Below are positions 5,533 through 5,771 of a DNA stretch of 5,771 nt, piece after piece. This DNA comes from Chitinophagaceae bacterium. Its GTDB lineage: Bacteria; Bacteroidota; Bacteroidia; Chitinophagales; Chitinophagaceae. The stretch is from positions 1 through 5,771 of the forward strand of contig JAOQAL010000803.1 in NCBI GenBank assembly GCA_025963615.1, given 5' to 3'. The translations under genes and the position numbers were made by a program. The notes under the pieces were generated by a model that was not told the origin of the DNA, did no database searches, and saw only the letters and a program-made list of their open reading frames with translations. The stretch's first letter is position 1. Every line of letters starts with the position of its first letter.

Positions 5533-5771
5533 CTTTATTTATCTGACGTTTTATTCTATTGTATCAGGCATCAATTCTGATTATTAGTTTGGCATAAAAT
5601 TAAGTTTGAAGGTCAACATCAAACGAAAATATATTATGATATAGCAGCGATTGCAGAGACCTAAGCCGTTGAAGGAATTGGGTTTCCGGTGCCTTAGCTT
5701 TTGCATGTCATTGATCCTTCCCTTTTATTACTACTCCCTTCCTGCATATAAGTTTTCTTATAATTCCAAAC

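Larger units (their letters stand above)
5248..5771. other. Gene-poor AT-rich region upstream of the regulator
   Basis: No convincing coding region is present in these 524 bases on either strand. The visible structure is a three-copy 7-nt tandem repeat (5484-5504), two interrupted dyads near the regulator (5338-5361 and 5374-5408) and a 10-bp palindrome TCAATATTGA (5523-5532). A TAAGTTTG (5601-5608) resembles a rightward -7 element but lacks a -33 partner. The region probably contains the regulator's promoter in a form not matching the consensus, plus the upstream region of whatever lies beyond the window. Confidence 0.6.

Noticed and set aside
5601..5608. TAAGTTTG as a rightward -7 promoter element
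   Set aside because: No TTG at an acceptable -33 distance, and no convincing gene follows before the window ends.
5671..5700. Weak hairpin around GGAA/TTCC with outer CTAAG/CTTAG arms, followed by CTTTT
   Set aside because: Arms are short and interrupted by several mismatches, and no gene upstream on the same strand needs a terminator there.
5705..5771. Open frame from ATG at 5705 to the window edge (MSLILPFYYYSLPAYKF...)
   Set aside because: Only 22 codons are visible, the composition looks like translated AT-rich non-coding DNA, and there is no leader signal; it cannot be supported without downstream sequence.
1..5771. CRISPR array, tRNA/rRNA, insertion sequence or attachment site
   Set aside because: No regularly spaced repeats of CRISPR length, no tRNA cloverleaf-like segments, and no transposase or integrase reading frame or terminal inverted repeats were seen.

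Overview
The window looks like chromosomal DNA from a member of the Bacteroidota, most likely the family Chitinophagaceae (Chitinophaga/Niastella-like). This placement is inferred from four things: the Bacteroidota promoter pattern (TTG, about 20 nt, TAnnTTTG), A-rich leaders without Shine-Dalgarno sequences, secreted proteins with a '-SAQ/-FAQ' signal-peptide end, and a gene set typical of the phylum (PepSY-like small exported protein, tandem DUF1080 protein, PAS-LuxR regulator). No species call is possible from the sequence alone.

Layout. 1-262 is a leader region carrying a good promoter for a rightward gene (263-721), which encodes a small exported PepSY-like protein. That gene converges on a leftward block. 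The 106-nt convergent gap (722-827) is filled by a long nested hairpin that reads best as the terminator of the leftward block. The leftward block, in transcription order, is: PAS-LuxR regulator (5247-4471); a 132-nt gap with a candidate promoter; a secreted metal-dependent phosphodiesterase/alkaline-phosphatase-superfamily enzyme (4338-3106); an e(P4)-type class B acid phosphatase/5'-nucleotidase lipoprotein (3066-2248); and a secreted protein with two DUF1080 (3-keto-disaccharide hydrolase-like) domains (2201-828). The last three genes are 39 and 46 nt apart and probably form one operon. 5248-5771 holds no convincing gene. It is AT-rich and contains a three-copy 7-nt tandem repeat and several small dyads.

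How the genes may work together (inference). All three operon products are exported. A phosphodiesterase/pyrophosphatase followed by an outer-membrane-type 5'-nucleotidase resembles a two-step extracellular route from dinucleotides or phosphodiesters to nucleotides to nucleosides plus phosphate. This is similar in logic to NAD salvage by e(P4) in Haemophilus. The DUF1080 protein adds a possible glycosidic-bond-cleaving or sugar-binding step. The upstream PAS-LuxR protein is a plausible but unproven regulator. No mobile element, CRISPR array, tRNA or rRNA was seen. The most interesting points are the composition of the three-enzyme secreted cassette, the compact metal-site layout of the phosphodiesterase, and the repeat-containing hairpin at the convergent junction.
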